Origin: Allodiplogaster sudhausi
Taxonomy: Eukaryota > Nematoda > Chromadorea > Rhabditida > Diplogasteridae
Direction: 5' to 3'
Assembly (NCBI GenBank): GCA_945643635.1
Contig: CALZFC010000067.1
Span: 292,501-356,500, forward strand
Length of the DNA: 64,000 nt
Part shown: positions 34,830-46,299 of the stretch, in pieces
Numbering within the stretch: position 1 is the stretch's first letter
How the letters are laid out: the number at the start of each line of letters is the position of its first letter
Program-made: the position numbers and the translations under genes
The notes under the pieces: model-generated
Database searches by the model: none
Told to the model about the DNA's origin: nothing
What the model saw: the letters and a program-made list of their open reading frames with translations, nothing else

Positions 34830-36250
34830 GGCTGCAACTTGAATGATCTGCTCATCCCTGCACACAAAGTGGAGAACATTTCATTCTATCTTGTCCTCGT
34901 TTTCATAATCTATTTAGCTCTCTCTCTGCTTCTCTCATTCCATTTCTCACTCGCTCTCCCTCTATCTCTCTCTCTTACACTCTCTTTCTCTCTCTCTCTC
35001 TCCCTCTCTTTCACTCTCTCTCTCTCTACCCTCTCTCCATCTCCCTCTCTTCTCTCGCAGGACTCCGTCGGCATCATCTCCGTGCCTCTGCACGCCGTCT
35101 CGATTCCAATCTAAGGTAAGTTGCCCCTCCAGAAGGCCATGATGACGTCATCATGAAGGAGTCAAATGCCCAGTAAATGGCTGAATTTCGTTTGTTTTAC
35201 TTACAAAATAAACACATTAATTTGTCTTTTCTTTGTTCGATTGTAAGAGTTGTACGGAAAAGAAACCCTCTTAAAATAATGAATTTAAACATTCATTCCC
35301 TTGTTCATTTTGCAGATTTAAGACACATAATTCACATTTTTTCCCCAAATCATGTTTACTTTAAGTTTTGAATGGCGAGAAATGAGAGAGGCTGAAGTTG
35401 ACGTTGAAATATTATCAGAATAAAAAGACACTCCATAATGAATATTTGTAATTCCGAATAGAATAAATTTCTATAAATAGTCCGCCTCAAGATCCGCAAT
35501 GGTTCTTGCGCCATATCTTTGTCGGGAAACTAAAAAAGCACGAGAGCAGATCGAGACAGGTGGCTTTCGCGCCAATTCAAAGTTTATTATAACAGAGCTG
35601 CCTTGGCTATTGCTTTCTGCTCGGCTAAGCGTAGATTTCTTAAAACCACTAACTGATTAAGCAAACCATGGCGCCGTTATAAGAGATTTTCTCAAACACG
35701 AAGAGCTAAAAGGAAATTCTTCTTAATTTTCCTCCTTCGAGTGTGGACAACACTGAACATATACAACAATTAAACGGTGCTGTCCTGACAGGATTTACTT
35801 TTATACCCCTTGTATTTCTAAAGCTCGAAATGACTCAACGAATCGACCATATGTCAAAACGCGATTGATTTCATGGCAGGCGCGCTGGCAAAAGCACAGG
35901 GACAGTTGTAGTGTTTTGAAAAAAATCTAACGAGCGCAAATGAAATTATTTTAGACGAAACGCGATAGCCATGGACATATCTACAAATTTACATATGTGT
36001 TGGCATATCTATGCAGCTATAATAGAGAACATTTGAACCTTGGATTCGAGACGGCGTGGAGCCGACGGAATCTTACGAGAGAAGAGAGGGAAGGAGAGGG
36101 TGAGAGTGAATGTGAGGGAACGATAGAGACGGAGGGAGAGAGTGTGAGTAATGGAATGAGAGAGTCCAGAGAGAGAGAGAAAGTTGATTTAGCATACACA
36201 AGCGCTTTTATAGCTTACTGAAGCGAATTCGGAATCCACCAGGTACGAGT
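34830..36250. repeat. Complex dispersed repeat, copy with exon-like block
   Basis: A CT tract (34918-35055) ends TCTCTCGCAGGACTCCGTCG, followed by the exon-like block (35060-35175). Its frame is interrupted by an eight-base AAGGTAAG insertion that creates a stop, although it also resembles a splice donor. A D block, a C block (35543), a B block (35870) and an inverted A block (CGGAATCCACCAGGT near 36229) follow. Confidence 0.75.
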
Positions 36251-36819
36251 TTAGCGAATGTTCTAAATTTAATTATTCCCACCTCTTCCCCCTTCTCAAT
36301 TTCTACCTCTATTCGTACAGTTCTTCCTTCCTTTTTCTCTCTCTTTCACACTTTCGCCTTACTCTGAAGATGTCCTACGATTTTCTTAACTTCCATTTTT
36401 CATTCACTTCAGGTGTACATGCGGTTTTGCTCGCCTATCTGCTATGAAATAAATCATGTGTTTTAATGTGGTCGATGCGGTTCTGTTCTCTATGGTCAGA
36501 TTATATCAGTCTGCTGTTCTTGGCTCCTCTTGAGCGGTGGTCTCTTCCCAGCTTTGTTGCGGTTTAGAACCAGGATTTGGTCTTTGATAAAGCTGACATA
36601 TATCCCAAGAGATCCCAAGAGTCACGAGAAGAGAAATTTAGTTTATGCAAAGAAATTCCATTCGTCAATCCCACGCGTCTGGAAATGTGTGAACGAAAAG
36701 GTCTGAGAGATCATTCTTTTTCTCACGACCAGCCAATAAGAAACTGTCAAAGTGCATACATGAAAGTGTGCATGTAGATACATATATAATACATATGTAT
36801 GCATACAACATTATACTAG

Positions 36820-37150
36820 AGAGACAGGTACTCTATTTTCCAATGTGATACACTAAAAGTTTGAGAACATCATTTTATTCTCAAAAAAGGAGAACAATGA
36901 ATGAACTTTAATGGAATCATCAATAAAATTTACGTTTTACCGAAGGTTTTAAAAGTATTTGCAATCAGTCCATCTGAAAGAGCATCCTTCCCATGGTTCC
37001 ATGATCCATTCGAGGTTTCGAGCTGACCACGAGTGATTTGACTATTTGAGGGGGCGAGGGAAGTTCTATTTATCAAGGGGTAGTATCTTTCAAGGACATT
37101 ATGAGGAATACAATGAGGTATCTAATAAAGGGGTTCTAATAGAAAATATA
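36820..37150. mobile_element. Decayed copy of the TACCGTATTTTC MITE
   Basis: GTACTCTATTTTCCAATGTG, then ACACTAAAAGTTTGAGAACA, match the interior of the MITE at 60112-60532 (TTTTTAAATGTGATTGAC, then TAAAAGTTTGATAACAACA). G-rich subterminal repeats (GGGGTTCTAATAGAAAATAT near 37129) mark the other end. The tips are mutated. Confidence 0.6.
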
Positions 37151-37383
37151 CATTTAATGGTGTGAAAGCGGCAACATTCAAAATTTCGCTTGTAATGATT
37201 GAATAAAGATTAAAATTTCTTGTATCATGTGAATGCGCTCAGCTCCTATATCTTTTTTTCGCATTTTACTCCCACGACGACAACCTTTCCAGAAAAATGA
37301 AGTACACAAGAACATGAACGAGCGGATAAAAAACTGGTGAATATGTAGTTCGTGAGCTTTTTGATCTTTCTCTTACCAGGGAA

Positions 37384-38441
37384 ATGGACGCGTTATGTAA
37401 AAAAAAATCATGTTTCGACGATTTAAATATTTATTTGTTGTCTCGCAGATCACATTACCTCCATGTTCAGCAATTACAAATGGAATATGATGAGTCGCTC
37501 CACGATGTCATTTATTATTTCATCTACCCGGCTCTTCTCGTGTTAGGTATAATTATGAAAGAGGGTGCTTTTTTCCTTAAAAGGGCACAAACTTCATCAT
37601 CATCTGTTTAAATTTTCTTAACACTTGTATTCAATTCTCTCTAAATTGTGTACTTGCCTCTTCTCCTTGCGTCAGGAAAAAGGGCGCCAAGTAATCCTCG
37701 AGTTTTGATTCATTGTTAATATTCATTCAAAAAGGCGAGATAATGAGATAAAAAGATAGAGTATTCGTTTAATGGTCTTTAAATTACAGGAGTAATAAAT
37801 CAGTCCTTCAACTTTCTCATACTACGTCGACTGCCGTCTGATGGATTAATATTTCTCAAGGTCTCTTTTAAGCTTCATTCTCTAATTGGTAATTATTGAA
37901 TATAGCATAAATATTTACATGCATAAATACACATGCGTTTTTCAAGAGCGGACCACCAAAAAACGATACGGATCTATCCGCAGCAAAATTTTGTAATTTC
38001 TTTTTTCTTTTTGAACAATTTTACTAAAATAAATTTGAGACATAAAAAAAACAAATTCCCATAGGCGTCTGTCATTGCTGACGTCATCAGCCAGATCGAT
38101 TTGATCCTAAAATTCTGCTGCGAACTTCCAACTGTTTCCATCTCCAATTCATACATTATCTCTCTCTTCTACTACAACTTTTGTCTCGCAATTGGTAACT
38201 GGACTCGAATATGCAGGTGCAATATGTATATATGTATGTATGTATGTACATACATACATACATATTTGAAAATTATGCGTGCTTTGCTCTTAATAATTAT
38301 GCACATCTTTTAATACATATATGTTCTTGACAAATAATAAATTTGATAATTAATTTATATACAGCACTAATTTCGTCATTGCGATGAGTATAGATAGATG
38401 TATCGCCGTTTATCTTCCGCTCAGTTTCAAGCGTATCGGTT

Positions 38442-38485
<44 letters not shown>

Positions 38486-40574
38486 CGAATTAAACAAATT
38501 AATGAGTGATAATGGGAGAGAGGAAGAAGTTTTTCTCTCACCAGTTCTCCCTCTCTCTATCTCTCTCTTGCCCTTACTCTTATTTTCTCTATTTCTCTGC
38601 ATCCCTATTATGCCAAAAACTCGCAGGGAACTTTAAAATATGCATGCTGCAGAGAGAGAGACAGAGAGAGAAAGAGAGAAAGCAGAGAGACAATGAGTGA
38701 GAGAAAGAATAAAGGAGAGAGCGGGAGAGCAGAGTGGGAATACAAATGCTCTGCAGGCAAAGCCTCCAGACTCATCGTGGTCGCCGTAATAGTTGCCTTA
38801 GCCTTTGCCATTTCCTTACCGGGCGCTTTCGCGATCTTCTTGGTCGAGAATATCGATGATGACGAAATGAGGTCATACATTTTCGGACCATTTTTAATAC
38901 TTATTTTTGTTTTTAAAAAAACATTACGAAATGATCTATACATATTTGTAAACTCTGCTTATATGCAAACTCGTCATCTTCGTTTAGATCCTGGATATCT
39001 GCAATCAATATTCCACTGTTCACGACCGGTGCATTTACAGTCTATAGAATAGCCTGCGAGGTGACGTGTCGATATTCCGTCATAGGAAAAAAATTCCCGA
39101 GTTTCACTCAATATTCCGTAATCGGAAGGAAGAAACCCAGTTCTATTTGATAATTCATACTCGAAAAAGAATCACATTTATAATCGATATTTCGTAATAG
39201 AGAAAAATAGAGTGGACACGAACATTCAGGCAAGCATACGATGGATACCTCAACTTCTCATTGCACCATTAACCGCCGCACTCATCATCAAGCTCCTTAT
39301 GCTTCAATCCAGGTATTCTATTCTCTCTTTCTCTCTCTAAGTTCCATTCCACTTTCTCTCTCTTTCTCTCTCGTCTGTCCTCTTTCTGTCTGCCTCTCTC
39401 TTTCTCTCTCTCTCTCTCTTCTTTTACACGGAATCTCTCCCTCTTTCTCTCCTTCTCTCTCGTCTGTTATCCACCTGCCTGTCTTAATCTCATCCTATGC
39501 ACCGTATCTCTCCTTCTCGTCTCTGTCTCGCTGTTTATCCGTCTTCCTCTTTCTTCCTGTCCCTCTCGTCTGCTATTTCTCTCTCTCTCTTTCTCTCTCT
39601 CTACCTCTATCTTACAGGAATGGTGCAATCTCGAACTCGAACCAGTGGCGGCCTTCTGTCTTGCTTCTCGTAACATCGCTCGTTTTCATTGTATGCCGTC
39701 TGCCAGATACCGTTAGTAAACTATTTGCAATTTTTGATGAAAGCTTTAGTGCATAAGTAAAAAAATATTTAAAAAAAAACAGGAATAAATAATCCTCTTG
39801 AAATTACGTTCTCTCATTCTTTAATTCGCACTCTTTTTGTGCAGGCAAAAGAGCGCGAATTCAAAAGTGAGTTTTTGGCTATATGAAAAGAAAAAGAACG
39901 TTTAGCTGTCGACCATTGTTTATTTCCTCGGCTTCCCTGAGTGGGCGTACAACCTCACTACGATCAGCTTTATCGGCGGAAGCCTCTCGTGAGACAGTTC
40001 AACTATTTATGAGACATTTGAGCCATCTTTGAGACATTTGAACTATTTATGATACATTTAAACTACTTTAGAGACATTTGAACAATTTATTTATTTATTT
40101 ATGTTCAAAATAAATAATTTTAGTCAAGTATCCTATTAAAGTATTTCCACTTTTTGGTTCAAGTGTTTGTTTTCTAAAATATACTTATTCACTTTTTCGC
40201 TCTTACATACTTAAGAAGCTATCTTTCCATTTGTTACCAGTATCGAAATCATTTAAAGCCATGTTTAGGAATGTATGAAATTATGTATGTAAATCTTTAG
40301 CAAACATAAGGCTGTTTACAATATATAAATGTCTTTGTATAACAGTATTTTAAATTATATTAATTAAATATCATTGTCGTCCACACGAAGAAGACCGTCT
40401 AATCGATAATTTAGATACATTCTCGACATGTACCTCAACTTCATCTTTTCAAAGGAGTATCGTAGCGTCGTGGTTGGCCGCCTTTTTGGCTTCTGCCAAG
40501 TGAGCAGGAAGGTTAAGGTGGTAGACTCGAAATCAACAACCACAACTCAGCCTTTACGACAGCCAGCACCATAA
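37384..40574 (+). CDS. Rhodopsin-class, neuropeptide-receptor-like GPCR, ten exons, 355 aa
   Basis: Exons are 37384-37546, 37790-37860, 38065-38216, 38365-38438, 38757-38871, 38988-39060, 39230-39312, 39618-39711, 39906-39988 and 40415-40574. Every junction keeps phase. TM1 is YYFIYPALLVLGVINQSFNF and TM2 is ADVISQIDLILKFCC. TM3 ends AMSIDRCIAVYLPL, a DRY box changed to DRC. TM4 is IVVAVIVALAFAISLPG and TM5 IPQLLIAPLTAALIIKLLM. TM6 is VLLLVTSLVFIVCRLPDT and TM7 runs ISFIGGSLSYILDMYLNFIF into helix 8 (SKEYR). The pattern resembles nematode FMRFamide/myosuppressin-type receptors (frpr/dmsr), but the subfamily is inferred. Several introns are long GA or CT tracts. A polyadenylation signal AATAAA is at 40641-40646. 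No breaks are seen, so the gene looks functional. Confidence 0.85.
38445..38480 (+). repeat. GA microsatellite in GPCR intron
   Basis: A run of GA dinucleotides lies just after the donor ATCG|GTTGG of exon 4. Further GA and CT tracts fill the same intron to about 38756. Confidence 0.9.
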
Positions 40575-40845
40575 GGAAAGAAAATTTGCATGCCACTTGA
40601 ATTGCGTGGAAAAGTCACAGATTTACTCACCACTTAAGAGAATAAAAAACTATGGAAATCTTTGCTATAACAACTTGTGTTTTAGCTCGATCTGTGCATT
40701 TACCCCAGCTCCAATATTTACCTTGCGACTTATCTCGTTTCCCACTCACGTCATCACTTTCTTGCTCTTTTTTCATACCGCGCAGATAGCAGATAGTTAA
40801 TAACTACAATGACGTTGCGGATAGTTCGGATTACTAGTTAGTAGC

Positions 40846-41052
40846 ATGAGAGTGAACTATTTATTTTTGTTTCTTTTTGTCACTCTGATAGTGCGACCTC
40901 ACACTACTCTCTGCGCAGTGTGTTTTCCTCGTAGCTTGAGCCAGATCCGACACAATAAACCTGAAGAAGTTGTCTCCTCAACACTCAAATATGACTTGCG
41001 ACAATCCTCCCAAATCTATGAACATCAAAGGAAACTGCACGCGCGTTTGTGA
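40846..41052 (+). CDS. Possible small secreted protein or first exon (68 codons)
   Basis: The frame opens with a strong signal peptide, MRVNYLFLFLFVTLIVRPHT, then TTLCAVCFPRSLSQIRHNKP and a stop after ARL. An acceptor-like CTCTGCGCAG falls inside the frame. No family is recognised. It lies 270 bp after the GPCR stop, on the same strand. Confidence 0.35.
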   Translation: MRVNYLFLFLFVTLIVRPHTTLCAVCFPRSLSQIRHNKPEEVVSSTLKYDLRQSSQIYEHQRKLHARL

Positions 41053-42035
41053 ACTTAAAAGCGTGCATAATTCCAGCTCTCTTGTATGAACATCTTAAAT
41101 ATTTTCGTGATTTGTGTTCCTTTATTTCTCGAAACCGTGTTAAGTTAATTTCTAACAGTTCTCTTAGTCGTAATAGTCGTTAGAATTTTTTATATTAATT
41201 TTCTCTAACTCTCTTAAAATATTGCAATACTTCTTTTCTCATAAATTTATTGAGAAAACAATAGTTAAAATGGCTGTGTTTTTACTTTTCTCCTTGTTAG
41301 AACGAACGTACAACAAAAAGTGTCATTCATAAGTGGTAATTTATGGACTAGATTTTTTCTTAAATATAAATAACTCGGAAGCAATGCGCAAGAGTGTATC
41401 AATGTTCAAGTACGCGAAGGAAGAGTTGAGCGATCATTCACTTCTCTCCGAACGCTTCAACGGTGGTTTTGAGTTTGCTGCAATCTATTTATTCATCGCA
41501 TAAGAATTTGGGTCTGATTCCTTGTGGGTTTTGTTGACTAGATGTATTTATATAATACCCGTACCGTAACGGAAGCTTCATCCGGGCCACTTCAGACTGA
41601 AATATAAAAATATATACAGAGCCAGTCACGTGGTCGAGAAGGAGCGCAGCTGCATGCAGGCGTAGGCAATCGTTTAAAAGTATTCGAGATCAAAAGGTTG
41701 TCTTTGTCTTTGCAATTCCCAACTTACCCCATATCCTATTACTCTCTTTCCCTTTTTCTATCTCCAACTTTTCTCTATCTCGTTTGTGAATAGAAAATGT
41801 AGTATTTTAGGCTAATATCAATCAAATTTTAAAAGAGGTTCCGTTCCATGCGCCCTCTGATTGCTATTTTTAACAGGATTTATGTTAAGAGTGAGCATTA
41901 ATGTTGACCAAAAATGCTTATTGTAATTACAATGTTCAAATTTGCAAAATAGGGAAGTTTTAATAACCTCACTAGGAAACTGAGACCTCGATTTTGTGCC
42001 CTGCCACTGGAGGAAAATAATATTTAGTATAATTT
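41053..42035. other. AT-rich stretch, nothing recognisable
   Basis: No repeat block and no splice-consistent exon was found. It may hold introns or 3' flank of the small secreted ORF upstream. Confidence 0.5.
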
Positions 42036-42039
42036 AGAA

Positions 42040-43760
42040 GTGACTGTCATTCTTTCTCTCTCTATCGGTCTCTTGCTTTTCTTTCTCTCTCTTTCTTCTC
42101 TCTTTTTTTTCTTATTTTCTCTCACCTTTTCTCTGTCTCTCTCTCTTTCCTTCTCTGTCTCGCTGCCACTCTCTCTCTCTCTCTCTCAATTTTCTCTCTC
42201 TGTCTTGATCAATTGGGAACGGCAATTCTGTTCACATCCCTACCGTTTCGTGATCAATCAGCTCATCACTGACAACTATCCAACAAGATTCATCGAAGAT
42301 GCTTTAGAGTAAGCAGAAATTATCGTAATACCTTTTAAGCAAGCATTTTAGCCGTAACTCTCCACGTCATTTCGTTCATTGAGATCAGATCGATCGCTTC
42401 ACAAAAAATGATTGATTTCATGGTAGACGAGTAAGTAAAACCGCTTGAACAGTTTAAGAGTATTAAAAAATGGAAGAATAATGCTACATCTTGGGAGCGC
42501 AAATGAAATTTTAGGAAATAGTAACGCGAGGGAGACGAACTATCTATGCAGCTATGATTACAACGAATATCCGGACATGAACGCCATATGCATTTGCTCG
42601 GGTGGTTAAAAAGAGAACGACGGATGGAGAAAGAGCGAGGGAGGAAGCGAGAATGAGCGGAACAAAAGATAGACATCACGAAAATCATAACGCATCTTCA
42701 AAAACGAATAACACATCGCTTATGGTTAGATGCAAGTGCTGGAGTTAATTTCTTTTTCACGAATGTTCATAGTGGAAAAACGAAGAAAATAATTTTTTTC
42801 CTGATTAAGCTGGTTCTGAACCGCTGTTTATGAGAAAAAATTGTTATCAAATGTATGTATGTCCCGGCGGTCTTGCCAAACTCAGAATGATCTTAATTAG
42901 AATGGTTTGATTAAAGCAGCATCTTTATCTTGATTTGCCACCAACATTGCAGCACCTGGAACACTGGACTTCTCCTTGATTCCTTCAATTTCTGGCGTCA
43001 TACACTCGTCTCTTATTCGAATGACACCCCAACCGGATTACATTTCCTTTTTTCTTGTCCTTGTTTTCATAATCTGTTTTGCTATTCGCAGTTCCCTATT
43101 GTCATGCTTCCAGGCTATCAAAGCAAATGTATATTATCAGTAACCTCTGAGTGTGTTTTCCAGAAGTCCCTAATTGACGACATCCGCGGTGGAATTCTGC
43201 GAGATGCGGGCGCGAGAGGCGGCCGTCGCAACCGCGACGCGTTCACCAGTGGCTATGTATGTCTTAAGACCCGCTCAGCTGGGAGCGGAGACGCGATCGG
43301 AGAGTATGAACAGACGAAGTCGGATACTCAGGCCAAGCTTCACCCTTTCCCCCTCCCGACCACATCTAGTTTGTGAATCTACAACTAATAAAGCACCAGT
43401 GCTATGCGTGGCTGCAGATGGATAAAAGAGAAGCAAAACTTCAACACCAGTGACTTCGAGACGAATCCACAGCGAACGATGCGGCCGAAAAAAGGTGGAG
43501 TTTTCAATGCGCCGTTCCTTCTTGTCGAATCAACGGTTAGCTTTGCATTATTAGGGGAGTGATAGAGTATTGAAGATAGTGAGGGATAGGGAGACAGAGA
43601 GATAGAGAGAGAAATATCGAAAGACACCGAGACAGCGGGAGAGAGACAGAGATTCAGGGGAGAGAAAGGGGAGAAGGACGGAAAAAATTTAATTGAAAGC
43701 TTTCACTAAAATGATGTCCGGTGGATTTCGTATTCGTCTCAGCAATTGGTATTAGCGTTT
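42040..43760 (+). repeat. Complex dispersed repeat with gene-fragment passengers
   Basis: A CT tract (42050-42210) is followed by a B block (42401-42455), an F block (near 42577), an E block (GCCAAACTCAGAATGATCTT at 42875), a GC-rich insert (43145-43376), a G block (GAATCAACGGTTAGCTTTGC at 43527) and an A block (43720). Confidence 0.75.
43145..43376. pseudogene. GC-rich gene fragment, duplicated at 46075-46300
   Basis: Both copies carry GGGCGCGAGAGGCGRC near the start, a CCAGTGGC core, GGGAGCRGAGAYGC, AGCTTCACCCT and CCCGACCACATCTA in order, and end with TCTAGT or TCTATT, TTGTSGAAT and CTAATAAA. The reading frames differ between copies, and neither has a recognisable domain. It looks like a duplicated last exon plus 3' UTR (AATAAA included). 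The first 50 bases match the last exon of the fragment at 30243-30365 on the minus strand. Confidence 0.45.
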
Positions 43761-43839
43761 GGGGATGAGAGCTGATCGATTTTTATTCTTGGGCTCTTAC
43801 TCTATTTAACATTTCTCGAAAAGGTTTTCTCTATTTTAC

Positions 43840-45480
43840 GTATGCAACTCCACCATCTCAGATTCCCTCCTGTTATCTCTTCCACTCTTTGTCTGCATCT
43901 CTCTCATTCTCTCACTCTAGGCTTGTCACACACACTCTCTCACCCTCTCACACTCTCTTTCTCTCCCTCTCACACTCTCTCTCTCACCCTCTCACACTCT
44001 CTTTCTCTCCCTCTCACACTCTCTCACCCTCTCACACTCTCTTTCTCTCCCTCTCACACTCTCTCTCTCACCCAATCACACTCTCTTTCTCTCCCTCTCT
44101 CACACTCTCTCTCTCACCCTATCACACTCTCTTTCTCTCCCTCTCGCAGGACTCCTTCGGCATTGTCTATGTCCGCTGCCGTCTCGATTGACAGACGCAC
44201 GTTGATCTTTATAAGAATTCTTTCATAGTTATTCGATGTTCGATTGAATAGCAATAATTGCTTCCTTTATCATTTAATGAAGATGCACACAATGTTATTT
44301 CTGGCTTAACATATTGTTTTAGAATGGAGATAAATGGAATACCAGTGGAAGTCGAAGATGTGGTGGAAGTGATCCCGGAATAAACCTATTTATAATTAAT
44401 ATTAGTAATTTCTAATTGAATAAATGAGCGTACAAGTTGATAATCGGTACAACTCGCGATCAGTCAGTCTTTCTTTTGACAGAATTTGTCGGATAATAAA
44501 ATAAAAATGGTGACAGAGCATGACAGGTGGTTTTCGCGTCAACGTAACGTACATTATGACAGCTTTTGGAATGTTAAGTGATCAATCGTCTTCATGTCTG
44601 AACAAAATAATTGCACATATTTAAAAAAAAAAACTACTACTGTGCTGGAAACAACGCATGCTTCGAGGTCTACCCTTCTTTATGTAAATATAAAAATCAG
44701 CACAATGGCAAGCAACCTGCGATAACTTAGCAGTACCCACGGGAATGGAATATCGCGTTGCGACCAGCCATAGCACGCCCAAGGATGACAGGTGCTCGCC
44801 CGCGTTTTCTGTTCTCATTACGCAACTTTACAACCTCATGCTTACACAAAGAAAAGGGAGATACGTAGAGCGTTGCTTATGACCTCCACAAATAAGTATC
44901 GTACTTCCTCCGGAACAAAATAAGTGGTTCTGGACGTTAGATGTGCATACCCACAAGATAGTACGTGGGGCGACACTTAAAAGTTACGTTTTGTTTTAAA
45001 AGTTTTAACGAAATCATCTTCTCTCCAGAAATCTCACGATTGAATTCGCGCTGTTTTGCTTGACGAAAGGCGTGGGAGCACCTGTGATTTTTGAAGACGC
45101 CGGCTACAAAGACCTGAATTTTTTAAAGATTGATTCCTCTTGAGTTTTGCTCTTTCTTAAAGAAATTAATTATTTTCACTCAAGTTGCCAACTTTATTCT
45201 AAGGATCGTTTTCAATCTCGTCTTTAAAAAAAGATGCATCCTTCACCAGGACACGGTGGATTCCCGCACGTCGTTATGGATAAATTAAGAAGCCTTCGTA
45301 AAATATGATGCATCATTTTTTCGCGCCGCATTTATGGATTAATAACATTATTCAAGATGAAACAGGCAATGCTTGATTGAGGCTTACATCGTTTTTTTTC
45401 TCTCGCCATTTTCGTAGTTGTGGAGCAGTCGACTCTACGACATTTTCAAGCTGCTTACAGCGCGCGTCTCCTGAATGTTC
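43840..45480 (+). repeat. Complex dispersed repeat, copy with exon-like block and H block
   Basis: A CT minisatellite (43921-44145) ends CCCTCTCGCAGGACTCCTTC. The exon-like block that follows is truncated (44148-44200). D (44290-44430), C (GAGCATGACAGGTGGTTTTC at 44517) and H (GGTGGATTCCCGCACGTCG at 45251) blocks follow. Confidence 0.75.
43921..44145 (+). repeat. CT minisatellite, unit about 40-50 bp x 5
   Basis: The unit reads CACACTCTCTCTCTCACCCT, CTCACACTCTCTTTCTCTCC, CTCT with small differences. It stops exactly at the acceptor-like CTCGCAGGACTCC. Confidence 0.9.
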
Positions 45481-45569
45481 TTTTCTCGTGAAACAATTTT
45501 TTTTATTTTAAAATTTGCCTGAATACAAAAAACATTTATCTTTTAATTTAAATATTTTCGCATGTGTAT

Positions 45570-46012
45570 TACCGTATTTTCTCTATTAGTGCCCCTCCCT
45601 CTATTAGAACCCCCCCCTCTAATAGTGCCCACCTCTCGCGAGGGTATTGAAAAATAGTATCCCTCCCTCTAATAGAACCCCCCCCCCCTTCAATAGTGCC
45701 CCCCCCCCCTATTAGCCTAACACCTCGGCTCGAGATGTACCTCGAATGGATTCTGGAGGCTCTTCCCAATGAATTAATTACAAATTGATTCAAAATATAC
45801 AGTAAAATGGATCTTCAGGTGATGATTCAATTGAAGAAGAGCTACAAATTTCTTTTGTTAGGAATAAATTGTTATTTACAAACTTTTAGCCAATCACATT
45901 GAAAAATAGTACTTCTCCCTCTAATAGAACCCCCCCCCTCTAATAGTGCCCCCCTCTCGCAAGGGGATTGAAAAATAGTGCCCCCGGGGGCACTAATAGA
46001 GAAAATACGGTA
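45570..46012. mobile_element. MITE with TACCGTATTTTC terminal repeats (440 bp copy)
   Basis: The left end, TACCGTATTTTCTCTATTAG, is repeated inverted at the right end (GAGAAAATACGGTA at 45999-46012). C- and G-rich subterminal repeats (CCCTCTAATAGAACCCCCCC) alternate with GAAAAATAGTRCC-type units near both ends. The interior is AT-rich and non-coding. Other copies lie at 48422, 56573, 60112 and, decayed, 36820. Confidence 0.85.
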
Positions 46013-46299
46013 TACGAAATATTTTATTTCCTTAAAAAAAAAACCCAATTTATTCACAAGCATTGTTTCGGTGCGGCTCAATGACGGCGGCTGGGCGCGA
46101 GAGGCGAGTGCGAGGGCGGGCGCGACCGCGACACATTCACCAGTGGCAATGGCCTAAGGCCCGCCCAACTGGGAGCAGAGATGCCCAGGGGAAAGAGCGA
46201 TCGGAGAGTATGAAAAGACGAAGGCGGCCACTCCGGTCGAGCTTCACCCTCCGTCTACCCCCGACCACATCTATTTTGTCGAATGTACATCTAATAAAC

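Noticed and set aside
38221..38270. ACAT palindromic run as a regulatory site
   Set aside because: It is simple-sequence DNA of a type found many times in the window (2833, 5100, 5705, 9940), here within a GPCR intron.
45569..46081. Glycine-rich minus-strand ORFs (GGGGTIEGGG type), with similar ones at 60333-60590
   Set aside because: They come from the G-rich subterminal repeats of the MITEs.
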